Source of the DNA: Elusimicrobiaceae bacterium
GTDB taxonomy: Bacteria; Elusimicrobiota; Elusimicrobia; Elusimicrobiales; Elusimicrobiaceae
DNA length: 64,000 nucleotides
Assembly: GCA_017546175.1 (NCBI GenBank)
Contig: JAFYXM010000004.1
Location: forward strand, 62,001-126,000
Direction: 5' to 3'
Part shown: piece after piece, positions 1-7,245 of the stretch
How the letters are laid out: the number at the start of each line of letters is the position of its first letter
Position numbering within the stretch: position 1 is the stretch's first letter
Made by a program: the position numbers and the translations under genes
The notes under the pieces: model-generated
The model's input: only the letters and a program-made list of their open reading frames with translations
The model's database searches: none
What the model was told of the DNA's origin: nothing

Positions 1-2087
1 ATAAAAAAAGCCAACAAAATTTTAACGGACACGGCTCTGCTATCGCGCAAGTGTATAATCATATCATTATGCCTTTGGCCAATGCCCGTGACAAAGAAAC
101 ACAAGTAAAATGGGGGTTGGCTGATTTTAAAAAGCGTTTTGGAAGAGAGCCCGAAGCTATGTGGTTAGCCGAGACGGCTTGTAATAGCGAAACGTTGGAA
201 GTGTTGGCCGCGCATGGGATGAAATATGTTATTTTAGCCCCCGGTCAATGTGCACGCGTGCGCAAAATCGGAGAGAAAAACTGGACGGATGTTTCGGGTG
301 CAAAAGTGGACCCCAAACGGCCTTATTTGTGTCAGCTGCCCAGCGGACGCAAAATTGCTTTGTTCTTTTACGACGGTCCGATTTCGCAAGGAATTGCTTT
401 TTCCGATACTTTAAAAAGCGGGGAAAACTTTGCCGGTCGTTTGCTCAGCACCTACAACAATTGCGCCGAGCCGCAACTGATGCATATTGCTACCGACGGA
501 GAAACCTATGGGCATCATCAGCATTTTGCGGAAATGGCTTTGGCGTATTGTTTGAAATATGTCAAAGAAAAACCGGACGTAAATATTACGGTATATGGCG
601 AATTTTTAGAGAAATTCCCACCCAAATATGAAGCACAGATTATTGAAAATACTTCTTGGAGTTGTTTTCATGGGGTGGAGCGCTGGAGAGCCGACTGCGG
701 TTGTAACTCCGGCGGCAGACCCAATTGGAACCAAAAATGGCGTGGCCCTTTGCGTGCGGCTTTAGATTTTATCCGCGATGAAATGGCCAAAACTTTTCAA
801 AATAAAGGGGCGGAGTATTTCAAAGATCCTTGGGCGGCCAGAAATGATTATATTGATTTGATTTTGGACCGCAGTTTGGATGCTCAACATCAATTTTTCT
901 TAAAGCATGCCACGGAAAAAGCATGGAATGACCGTAGCGGTGCTTTAAAACTATTAGAAATGCAACGTCACGCTATGCTGATGTACACCAGTTGCGGTTG
1001 GTTTTTTGATGAAATCAGCGGAATTGAAACGGTGCAGATTTTGCAATATGCGGCCCGTGCGCTAGAGCTTAATCGTCAAATGGGCGGTGCTGAGTTGGAG
1101 CCACAGTTTGTCAAAATGTTGCAGGCCGCCCCCAGTAACATCAAAGACTTTAAAAATGGTGCGGTAGTATATGAGCGTTTTGTAAAACCTTCGGCAGTAT
1201 CGGCTGCTAAGATTGCTCTGCAAACTGTTTTGCAAGATTTGCCTGCCAAAAAGCCCACTCCTCCCAAAGCTTATTGTTGCGACGTGCTCAACTATCAACG
1301 GGAGCGTATCCCCGTCAAAGAAGGAGTCCTGTGTTTGGGAAATATAAAGCTAAAAAATCGTATTACATTGGAAGAGGATGATATTGTATTTGCTGTTTGC
1401 CAAACGCAAAGCACGCGCTTAACCTGCGGCGCCAGCCATGCCAGAGAATTAAATCAATCGGAAATATTTGCTTTGTTAAAAGAGGCTGCACAAAAAGAAG
1501 ATCTGGAAACATTACATACGCAGATTGATCGGCATTTTAAAGAAAAATATCCTTTTACCTCTTTCTTTAAAGATGCCCAACGCAATGTAGTAGATCAAGT
1601 GTTAAGTGATATTTCTCAAGTTACGGGAGAAGAGTTTTCTCGTATTTTTGAAACGCAATATCCGGCTGTGCGTGGTTTAAAATATATCGGTGCGCCGTTG
1701 CCGTCTGCTTTTAATACGGTAGCTGATTTTGTGCTGACGTCTGATTTAAAAGCAGAACTGGAAAAAGATCCGGTAGATATCAATGCTTTGGAAGAACTAA
1801 TGGATGATGTGCGGACATTAGGGCTTCATTTAAACCAAGCGGAGATTAATCGTGTAGCGGAGAAAAAACTTTTGGCCTATGCTAAAGACTTTTTTGCTGC
1901 TCCCGGTCAGTTGGATATCTCTGTTAAAATGGTGGAATTTATGAACTATCTGGAGATTTTTGGTTTTACTCCGGATACCGTACAAGTGCAAAAATGGGTG
2001 TTTCAAGGCTTGGAAACATTGCCTAAAGAAAAGCGCGACAAGAGTATTTTAAAAGCCTTGGCGCGTAAACTAAAAATAGCCATTTAA
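1..2087 (+). CDS. Glycoside hydrolase family 57 / DUF3536 protein, 5' end outside window
   Basis: The reading frame is open from the first bases (frame starting at position 3, reading HGSAIAQVYNHIIMPLA), so the GTG at 51 is internal and the true start lies upstream of the window. The visible part, about 695 residues, matches the GH57-like proteins that carry a DUF3536 C-terminal region. Recognisable segments are WLAETACNSETLEVLA and HIATDGETYGHHQHFAEM, the latter carrying the acidic and histidine residues typical of the GH57 barrel. Family members are thought to act on alpha-glucans, but DUF3536 proteins are poorly characterised, so the substrate is an inference. No secretion signal can be judged because the N-terminus is missing. 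A strong intrinsic terminator follows directly. Confidence 0.85.
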   Translation, partial: KKSQQNFNGHGSAIAQVYNHIIMPLANARDKETQVKWGLADFKKRFGREPEAMWLAETACNSETLEVLAAHGMKYVILAPGQCARVRKIGEKNWTDVSGAKVDPKRPYLCQLPSGRKIALFFYDGPISQGIAFSDTLKSGENFAGRLLSTYNNCAEPQLMHIATDGETYGHHQHFAEMALAYCLKYVKEKPDVNITVYGEFLEKFPPKYEAQIIENTSWSCFHGVERWRADCGCNSGGRPNWNQKWRGPLRAALDFIRDEMAKTFQNKGAEYFKDPWAARNDYIDLILDRSLDAQHQFFLKHATEKAWNDRSGALKLLEMQRHAMLMYTSCGWFFDEISGIETVQILQYAARALELNRQMGGAELEPQFVKMLQAAPSNIKDFKNGAVVYERFVKPSAVSAAKIALQTVLQDLPAKKPTPPKAYCCDVLNYQRERIPVKEGVLCLGNIKLKNRITLEEDDIVFAVCQTQSTRLTCGASHARELNQSEIFALLKEAAQKEDLETLHTQIDRHFKEKYPFTSFFKDAQRNVVDQVLSDISQVTGEEFSRIFETQYPAVRGLKYIGAPLPSAFNTVADFVLTSDLKAELEKDPVDINALEELMDDVRTLGLHLNQAEINRVAEKKLLAYAKDFFAAPGQLDISVKMVEFMNYLEIFGFTPDTVQVQKWVFQGLETLPKEKRDKSILKALARKLKIAI

Positions 2088-2089
2088 AC

Positions 2090-2120
2090 AAAGCCCCGAC
2101 TTATCAGTCGGGGCTTTTTA
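2090..2120 (+). terminator. Intrinsic terminator after GH57 gene
   Basis: An 11-bp stem (AAAGCCCCGAC / GTCGGGGCTTT) with loop TTATCA is followed by a T run. It lies 3 bp after the GH57 stop and faces the end of lolD on the other strand, so it may act in both directions. Confidence 0.85.
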
Positions 2121-2161
2121 TGAAAAGAAACTCATTTTGCTAAAGTTGAGCGTTTGGGTTT

Positions 2162-2833
2162 TTATTTGGTTTTTATCAGTTTGCGTTCCTGTAAGGTGTA
2201 AACCACGTCTGCAAAGTCCGCCGCGTGCACATCATGCGTGACCATGAGAATGGTAATTCCTTCTTTTGCCAAAGCCGCAAAATCTTTAAATACCTGCTCT
2301 TTGCGCGCTGCGTCTAAGTTGCCGGTGGGTTCGTCGGCCAGCAGCAAGAGAGGTTTATTGCACAAAGCACGTGCAATGGCGGCACGTTGTTTTTCTCCGC
2401 CGCTTAAATCAGCCGGCATTTTGTGACTGATGGCTCCAATACCAAAATTTTCCAGCAATTCTTGAGCTCGTTTCTGCTTGTTCTTTCCATTCATCAGCCC
2501 CGGCAAAGCCACATTTTCCAAAAGAGAAAACTCAGGCAGTAAACCGTCAAACTGAAAAACAAAACCCATTTTGTTTAAGCGTAAATCTGAACGTTTGGTT
2601 TCGCTTTTAATGGCGGTAATTTCTCGGCCTTGGAAGAAAATCTGACCGGCCGTAGGTTTATCCAACATGCCGATTAAGTTTAAGAGGGTACTTTTTCCGC
2701 TTCCACTGGGCCCCAAAAGGACAACGAAAGTGCCTGCCGCAACGGATAAAGATACGTCCTCCAACACGCACAAGTTTTCTTTGCCTTGTCCGTAGATTTT
2801 GGTTAAATTTTTAATTTCAATGATATCAGCCAT
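2162..2833 (-). CDS. lolD: Lipoprotein-releasing ABC transporter ATP-binding protein LolD
   Basis: This 223-residue ABC ATPase belongs to the LolD/MacB class. Visible motifs are Walker A GPSGSGKST (about residues 38-46), the Q-loop in FVFQFDGLLPEFS, the signature LSGGEKQRAAIARAL, Walker B LLLADEPTGNLD and the H-loop in MVTHD. It would power release of outer-membrane lipoproteins from the inner membrane to LolA. Its start overlaps the end of the upstream permease gene by 8 bp, so the two are translationally coupled. LolD fits better than a MacB or FtsE ATPase because of the LolC/E-type partner and the presence of many lipoproteins in the window. Confidence 0.9.
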   Translation of the reverse strand: MADIIEIKNLTKIYGQGKENLCVLEDVSLSVAAGTFVVLLGPSGSGKSTLLNLIGMLDKPTAGQIFFQGREITAIKSETKRSDLRLNKMGFVFQFDGLLPEFSLLENVALPGLMNGKNKQKRAQELLENFGIGAISHKMPADLSGGEKQRAAIARALCNKPLLLLADEPTGNLDAARKEQVFKDFAALAKEGITILMVTHDVHAADFADVVYTLQERKLIKTK

Positions 2834-4046
2834 AACGTATCGCGTCCGTGGGGTTTACGCGGGAAGCTTTCACAGCCGGATACAGCCCCGCAAAGAAACA
2901 AACCAAATAGCTGCCGGCAATAACAGCCAATACGTCCATCAGCTGTATGCGTACCGGCACTTTGGTTAAATAATAAATATCACCTGGCAGTTCCACGATA
3001 TTAAACGTAGCAATGACCCAGCATAAAAGCAAAGCAAGCCCTACGCCAAGCACGATACCCACGGTAGCAGTCATCATAGCTTCCCACATAAAGATACCGC
3101 GTATCATTTTGGGGCTGGCACCTAAAGCGCGCATAATGCCGATATCGCGAAGTTTCTCGGTGCCGAGCAAAATTAAATTGGAGGCAATATTCAAGGAAGC
3201 CACTAGAATAATTAAGAATAAAATGATAAACATGACGGCTTTTTCCAGTTTTAGTGCGGCATATAAGGTGCTGTTCATTTGCGCAAACGTGCGTACGGCA
3301 TAGCCGTAACCTACAGCTTCTTGAATGTCTTTTGCCACAGCTTCGGCCTTGTTCATGTCTTTGAGGCGCACGGCAATACCCGTAACACCTTGTTTAAGGC
3401 CCAAAAAATCGCTGGCATCTGCCAAAGGAGCATAAGCGATAGTATTATCAAACTCATAGTATCCTGTGCGTAAAAGACCGCTGATGCGAAAGCGTTTCAT
3501 TTTGGGGAACATACCTGCTCCGGTGGAGATAGATTGAGGGGAAATTAACACCACCTCATCACCTACAAAGGCATTGATGTTTCCGGCTAACTCCGTACCC
3601 AGTACAAGCGGTGCGGGGGCGTCTTCTTCCCAATCTGTGGGGTTAAAAGAGCCCTCTACCAAAGAATTATTTAAATTGTTGATTTTAGCTTCTTGCTCCG
3701 GCACTAAACCGCGGATGACTACGCCGATACTTTGCCCGCGGTGGGAAACAATGGCCTGCCCGTAAATATTCGGAGCGGCCCCTACCACTTCGGGCAAAGC
3801 TTCCACCTGTTTGATTTTTTCAGGATATACTTCAGCTGCCATGCGGCCAAAGACCAAGATATGGCTTTGCGCACCGACAATCTTGTCCTTAATGTCGGTT
3901 TGAAAACCGGTCATGACGGCCAGTGTAGTGATAAGTGCCGCCACCCCTACGCTCACACCTGCCACCCCGATAAGAGTGGTGATGATGGCGAACAGGCCTT
4001 TGCGTTTGAGCATGTAGCGCGTGGCGATAAAGCGTTGAAATTTCAT
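2826..4046 (-). CDS. lolC: Lipoprotein-releasing system permease LolC/LolE
   Basis: This 406-residue protein has the LolC/LolE layout: one N-terminal membrane segment (about residues 20-45), a large periplasmic MacB-like domain, then three C-terminal membrane segments (from about residue 270) ending in the FtsX-type stretch GLYPAVKASRVNPTDAIRYG. Only one permease gene is present, so the complex may be a homodimer, as in many non-proteobacteria. There is no Shine-Dalgarno sequence before the ATG. A TACAAT -10 box lies exactly 6 nt upstream, so the transcript is probably leaderless. Its 3' end overlaps lolD. Confidence 0.9.
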   Translation of the reverse strand: MKFQRFIATRYMLKRKGLFAIITTLIGVAGVSVGVAALITTLAVMTGFQTDIKDKIVGAQSHILVFGRMAAEVYPEKIKQVEALPEVVGAAPNIYGQAIVSHRGQSIGVVIRGLVPEQEAKINNLNNSLVEGSFNPTDWEEDAPAPLVLGTELAGNINAFVGDEVVLISPQSISTGAGMFPKMKRFRISGLLRTGYYEFDNTIAYAPLADASDFLGLKQGVTGIAVRLKDMNKAEAVAKDIQEAVGYGYAVRTFAQMNSTLYAALKLEKAVMFIILFLIILVASLNIASNLILLGTEKLRDIGIMRALGASPKMIRGIFMWEAMMTATVGIVLGVGLALLLCWVIATFNIVELPGDIYYLTKVPVRIQLMDVLAVIAGSYLVCFFAGLYPAVKASRVNPTDAIRYG

Positions 4047-4052
4047 AGATAT

Positions 4053-4058
4053 ATTGTA
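4053..4058 (-). promoter_or_regulatory. -10 box of a probable leaderless promoter for lolC/E
   Basis: On the minus strand TACAAT is followed by ATATCT and then the ATG of lolC/E. A start 7 nt after the -10 box would fall on the A of ATG. No convincing -35 box and no Shine-Dalgarno sequence are visible. Confidence 0.45.
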
Positions 4059-4138
4059 CTTAATTATGAAGTATCTTTGGGTAAGGAACGGTTTTGCGGG
4101 TATTCTTATGTAAAAGTGGAAAAAACGTATAAAAAAGC

Positions 4139-4235
4139 AAAAAAAAGACCCCTGAACGTTACTGATAACTCTGGTGCCATATCAGTAACTACTGGCCAAG
4201 CGGCGGGCGACGCCACAAAAGGCAGTCAAGGGGTT
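4139..4235 (-). ncRNA. Candidate structured small RNA, unknown family
   Basis: This stretch codes for nothing recognisable but is strongly structured. Read on the minus strand, a closing stem ACCCCUUGA / UUCAGGGGU brackets the whole element, with a U-rich tract (4146 to 4139) at its end. Inside are a hairpin GUGGCG-UCGCC-CGCCGC, flanked by CUGCC / GGCCAG pairing, and a perfect 10-bp hairpin GUUACUGAUA / UAUCAGUAAC with a 12-nt loop. A promoter with -10 TATACT ends just upstream, so the predicted start near 4235 coincides with the closing stem. I do not recognise 4.5S, 6S, tmRNA, RNase P or riboswitch cores. The plus strand can fold similarly, so strand choice rests on promoter and U tract. 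Confidence 0.5.
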
Positions 4236-4241
4236 AGCACC

Positions 4242-4270
4242 AGTATAGCAAATAAGTCTAAAACAGGCAA
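4242..4270 (-). promoter_or_regulatory. Promoter of the candidate small RNA
   Basis: Minus strand: -35 TTGCCT (4270-4265), 17-bp spacer, extended -10 TGCTATACT (TATACT at 4247-4242). The predicted start is near 4235, at the base of the RNA closing stem. Confidence 0.5.
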
Positions 4271-4290
4271 AGTAGTCAAAGAGAAAAAAG

Positions 4291-4319
4291 AAAACCCCCG
4301 CTTTTGGCGGGGGGTTTTT
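4291..4319 (-). terminator. Bidirectional intrinsic terminator downstream of lysS
   Basis: The stem CCCCCGC (4295-4301) / GCGGGGG (4307-4313) is flanked by A and T runs. It lies 16 bp beyond the lysS stop and can terminate on both strands. Confidence 0.85.
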
Positions 4320-4334
4320 AAGTGAAACTTTTTA

Positions 4335-5855
4335 TTATTTCTCTTCTTCTTTTTCTGCAGTGAGCGATTTTAAAGTCGGGAAGAAGATAATTTCACGGAT
4401 AGAATCTTGTCCGGTCAGCAGCATGACCAAGCGGTCAATGCCGATGCCCATACCGCCCGTCGGAGGCATGCCCGATTCTAAGGCTTCAATGTAATCGCCA
4501 TCTAAAATGTCGGCGTTTTCGGCATCTTCACCTTGGGCCTTGGCTTTAGCCTGTGCTTGGTCTTTCAAGCGTTCAAATTGGTCGGCAGGGTCATTAAGCT
4601 CGGTGTATGCGTTGCCCAATTCTCCGCCACAGACAAATGCTTCAAAGCGTTCCACCAACTCAGGATCATTGGGTTTGGTTTTGCTGAACGGGCTGACTGC
4701 GGTGGGGTAATCTAAAGCAATAACGGGGCAATTGTAACCGGCTAACAATTTGGTTTCAAACAGTTCATCAAAAAGTTTGCTGTCCGGGTCAGCTGCAGAG
4801 AAAGAAATACCTTGCTCTTTAGCTAACTTAGCCAACGGCTCGCGTTTGAATTGGCGGCCGTCTAATACTTCGTGAATGTCTTGGCCGAAGGTTTCTTTCC
4901 AAGCTTCAGGGATGTAGAGGCGTTTAAATGGCGGTACTAAGTTGATTTCCTGACCGCGGTACATCACTTTTTCTACACCGATAGCTTTGGCGGCATTACC
5001 CACGATTTCTTCAAATAAATCAGCCATGGTGTTCACATCTCCATAAGCTTGATAAAGCTCCATCATGGTAAATTCGGGGTTGTGGGTGGTGTCAATGCCT
5101 TCGTTGCGGAACATGTGTCCGATTTCATAAATACGGTCAAAGCCGCCCACGATTAAACGTTTGTGATATAGTTCCAACGCAATACGCAAACGAAGCGGCA
5201 TTTTCAGCGCGTTGTGATAGGTTTGGAACGGACGAGCCACCGCACCGCCGGAATCGGGGGTTAAAACGGGGGTTTCTACTTCCAAATACCCTTGGTTTTC
5301 CAAAGTGCGACGAATGGAAGAAATAATTTTGGCGCGTTTGACGAAAATATCTTTTACGTCTTCGTTGGCAATTAAATCTAAATGGCGTTTGCGGAAGCGT
5401 ACTTCCGTATCTTGCAAGCCGTGGAATTTTTCCGGCATGGGGCGAATGGCTTTGGAAATAAGTTCTAAAGAGCTGGCTTTGATGGTTTTTTCACCTGTTT
5501 TGGTGACAAACATGTGTCCTTTGACGGCTACAAAGTCACCCACGGCCATGTGTTTCTTGAAAAAAGCATAAGCCTCATCGCCTAAATTGTCTTTGGCAAT
5601 GTAGAGTTGTACTTTGCCGGAGAAGTCACGAATATGGGCAAAAGCGGCCTTTCCCATCAGGCGCAGTTGTACCAAGCGACCGGCGGTGCTGACTTCGGTT
5701 TCTTCGGCAGCTTCTTTGGCTTCGGCGCAAGAATGTGTTTTTTCACAATGATTGGGATAAGGGTTGATGCCGGCGGCCTTAAGTTCTTCGGCCTCGGCGT
5801 AGCGTTGGGCAATAATACCGTCTAATGCGGTAGCGGGTTTTGTTGTGTTTTCCAT
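4335..5855 (-). CDS. lysS: Lysyl-tRNA synthetase, class II
   Basis: This 506-residue protein, close to the usual bacterial LysRS length, has an N-terminal OB fold (about residues 50-160) and a class II catalytic core. Visible are motif 1 (NQGYLEVETPVLTPDSGG), motif 2 (MFRNEGIDTTHNPEFTMMEL) and motif 3 (GMGIGIDRLVMLLT). It attaches lysine to tRNA-Lys in the cytoplasm. The ATG is preceded by AGAGG at a suitable distance. A terminator hairpin sits just upstream, between tRNA-Gln and lysS, so lysS either starts from read-through or from a promoter I could not identify. No T-box elements are seen. Confidence 0.97.
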   Translation of the reverse strand: MENTTKPATALDGIIAQRYAEAEELKAAGINPYPNHCEKTHSCAEAKEAAEETEVSTAGRLVQLRLMGKAAFAHIRDFSGKVQLYIAKDNLGDEAYAFFKKHMAVGDFVAVKGHMFVTKTGEKTIKASSLELISKAIRPMPEKFHGLQDTEVRFRKRHLDLIANEDVKDIFVKRAKIISSIRRTLENQGYLEVETPVLTPDSGGAVARPFQTYHNALKMPLRLRIALELYHKRLIVGGFDRIYEIGHMFRNEGIDTTHNPEFTMMELYQAYGDVNTMADLFEEIVGNAAKAIGVEKVMYRGQEINLVPPFKRLYIPEAWKETFGQDIHEVLDGRQFKREPLAKLAKEQGISFSAADPDSKLFDELFETKLLAGYNCPVIALDYPTAVSPFSKTKPNDPELVERFEAFVCGGELGNAYTELNDPADQFERLKDQAQAKAKAQGEDAENADILDGDYIEALESGMPPTGGMGIGIDRLVMLLTGQDSIREIIFFPTLKSLTAEKEEEK

Positions 5856-5868
5856 AAAAGCCTCTATG

Positions 5869-5901
5869 AAAAAAGCCGCCGCTTATATTGCGGCGGCTCT
5901 T
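5869..5901 (-). terminator. Intrinsic terminator between tRNA-Gln and lysS
   Basis: Minus strand: GCCGCCGC (5897-5890), loop AATATAA, GCGGCGGC (5882-5875), then TTTTTT. It ends tRNA-Gln transcripts and lies in the lysS leader, so it could also act as an attenuator. Confidence 0.8.
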
Positions 5902-5926
5902 GTCCTGAAAAATTTACTCAAATTTT

Positions 5927-5996
5927 TCCGGGACTAGGATTCGAACCTAGAATTAATGTTCCAGAGACATTCGTGTTACCATTACACCATCCCGGA
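5927..5996 (-). tRNA. tRNA-Gln (anticodon CTG)
   Basis: A full cloverleaf of 70 nt is visible: acceptor TCCGGGA / TCCCGGA, D stem GTGT / ACAC, anticodon stem AATGT / ACATT with loop CTCTGGA (anticodon CTG), and T stem CTAGG / CCTAG with TTCGAAT. The discriminator-CCA end is not encoded. A promoter with TTGCGC and extended -10 TGCTAAAAT lies upstream. Confidence 0.93.
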
Positions 5997-6007
5997 GTAA
6001 CGTATAT

Positions 6008-6037
6008 ATTTTAGCACTTTGTAAGGTAGAGGCGCAA
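6008..6037 (-). promoter_or_regulatory. Promoter of tRNA-Gln
   Basis: Minus strand: -35 TTGCGC (6037-6032), 18-bp spacer, extended -10 TGCTAAAAT (TAAAAT at 6013-6008). The start would fall a few nucleotides before the tRNA 5' end at 5996. Confidence 0.45.
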
Positions 6038-6095
6038 GGGTCAACGGCTTTTTAAGCCAAGGACGCTTGTAATTTGTTATAATAAATCTAGTTCT

Positions 6096-6169
6096 GCGCC
6101 TATAGCTCAATTGGTTAGAGCAGCCGACTCATAATCGGCCGGTTTCAGGTTCAAGTCCTGATGGGCGCA
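6096..6169 (+). tRNA. tRNA with CAT anticodon, probably tRNA-Ile2 (lysidine type)
   Basis: The 74-nt cloverleaf has acceptor GCGCCTA / TGGGCGC, D stem GCTC / GAGC, anticodon stem GCCGA / TCGGC with loop CTCATAA, and T stem TCAGG / CCTGA. A CAT anticodon can mean elongator Met or AUA-reading Ile2. The body resembles known tRNA-Ile2, and it has C4-G69 and C5-G68, the pairs that E. coli TilS recognises, so Ile2 is favoured. A TATAAT box is at 6078-6083. Eight T residues follow the discriminator base, and no CCA is encoded. Confidence 0.85.
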
Positions 6170-6194
6170 TTTTTTTTTCAAAAGTTTTCAATTA

Positions 6195-6266
6195 CGGGGC
6201 ATGGCCCAATGGTAGGGCGTCCGCTTTGGGAGCGGAAGGTTCCGAGTTCGAGTCTCGGTGCCCCGA
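6195..6266 (+). tRNA. tRNA-Pro (anticodon TGG)
   Basis: The 72-nt cloverleaf has acceptor CGGGGCA / TGCCCCG with the C1-G72 pair typical of bacterial tRNA-Pro, D stem GCCC / GGGC, anticodon stem TCCGC / GCGGA with loop TTTGGGA, T stem CCGAG / CTCGG and discriminator A. No CCA is encoded. It is probably co-transcribed with the tRNA 25 bp upstream. Confidence 0.95.
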
Positions 6267-6285
6267 GTTTGTTTGAGGGTTTGAA

Positions 6286-7245
6286 ATGAATCGCGCAGAA
6301 AAAAAACTGCCGTACCTCACCTTTTTTCACCGTCCGTGCCGCGGCTATCAGCTCAGCGGGGACGGAAAAGAACATATCATCTTATCGCCCGTTTTTGAAA
6401 CCAGTGTTTCTTTTTCCTCGTTAGTTTTGTCTTTAGATTTTTCTGCCAAGGGGCAAGATTGGTTGCTCAGCGAAGTGCAAATTTGCCAAGAGGGTAAATG
6501 GAGCCCCTTTTATAAACTGGCGCTTTATTCACAAAAGTTAAATCATAGTTTTGATGAGCAAGAGGACGGTTTTGCCCGTGTTTGTGTAGATGTGTTGCAG
6601 CTTAAAAAACCGGCACAGGCGTATCGGTTTCGTTTGACGATAGAAGGGGAAGCTGCCTTGCCGCGTGTGGCGGTATGTTTGACCGATGCTAATGCAGAAT
6701 ATGATCCGTGCGCGGCATTGCCTCCGGACGGGAAAAGAGAATTGGAAATAAGCCCCATTTCTCAAATGCGTTTAAGCGTTTGCGAAAAAGATCAAATTCG
6801 TTTATGCAGCCCTACCGCTTTGACTATGGCCCTAAATGCCTTGGGAATAGAGCTGGACCCTTTGCAAACGGCCGAATCTGTATATGACGATAAAGCCGCT
6901 ATCTATGGGAATTGGACCTTTAATACAGCCTATGCCTGCCGCATGGGGGCGGACGCTTTTGTTACTCGTTTTCAGCGCTTAAATCAGTTGAAAGATTTTT
7001 TAAAGAAAGACAGTTTGGTGCTTGCCAGTATTGCCTACAATAGGGCAGAGTTGACGGGGGCCGCTGTCAAACAAACCGCGGGTCATTTGGTGTTAATTTG
7101 CGGTTGGCAGGACAGCAAAATAAAAGTGGCTGATCCGGCCGCAGGCGAAACCAAAGACGTAATTCGCTATTATGATGCCGAAGAATTTGCCCGCGCGTGG
7201 CTGGTGCGTAAGCGCGGTTTAGCTTATATTGTGAGGAAAAAATGA
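6286..7245 (+). CDS. C39-like cysteine peptidase domain protein (Peptidase_C39_2 type)
   Basis: This 319-residue protein has an N-terminal beta-rich region (about 1-140) and a C-terminal papain-like domain of the C39_2 type. A plausible catalytic triad is visible: Cys174 in RLCSPTAL, His267 in AGHLVLICGW and Asp283 in KVADPAA. No signal peptide is seen, so it is probably cytoplasmic. GAGGG precedes the ATG at good spacing. It begins 19 bp after tRNA-Pro and its stop overlaps the start of the next gene (ATGA), so it is coupled to the peptide-binding lipoprotein. A role in peptide processing together with that protein is an inference. Confidence 0.75.
   Translation: MNRAEKKLPYLTFFHRPCRGYQLSGDGKEHIILSPVFETSVSFSSLVLSLDFSAKGQDWLLSEVQICQEGKWSPFYKLALYSQKLNHSFDEQEDGFARVCVDVLQLKKPAQAYRFRLTIEGEAALPRVAVCLTDANAEYDPCAALPPDGKRELEISPISQMRLSVCEKDQIRLCSPTALTMALNALGIELDPLQTAESVYDDKAAIYGNWTFNTAYACRMGADAFVTRFQRLNQLKDFLKKDSLVLASIAYNRAELTGAAVKQTAGHLVLICGWQDSKIKVADPAAGETKDVIRYYDAEEFARAWLVRKRGLAYIVRKK

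Noticed and set aside
4139-4235. Assignment of the structured RNA as 4.5S, 6S, tmRNA or RNase P RNA
   Set aside because: None of the diagnostic cores could be found (SRP tetraloop region, 6S open bubble, tmRNA tag and tRNA-like ends, RNase P conserved core).
3732-4325. A 197-codon open frame running across lolC/E and the small RNA region on the plus strand
   Set aside because: It is the complement of lolC/E for much of its length, has no Shine-Dalgarno sequence, and its unique part is explained by the RNA structure and terminator.
5856-5926. T-box riboswitch in the lysS leader
   Set aside because: The hairpin is explained as the tRNA-Gln terminator; no T-box sequence or specifier loop is present.
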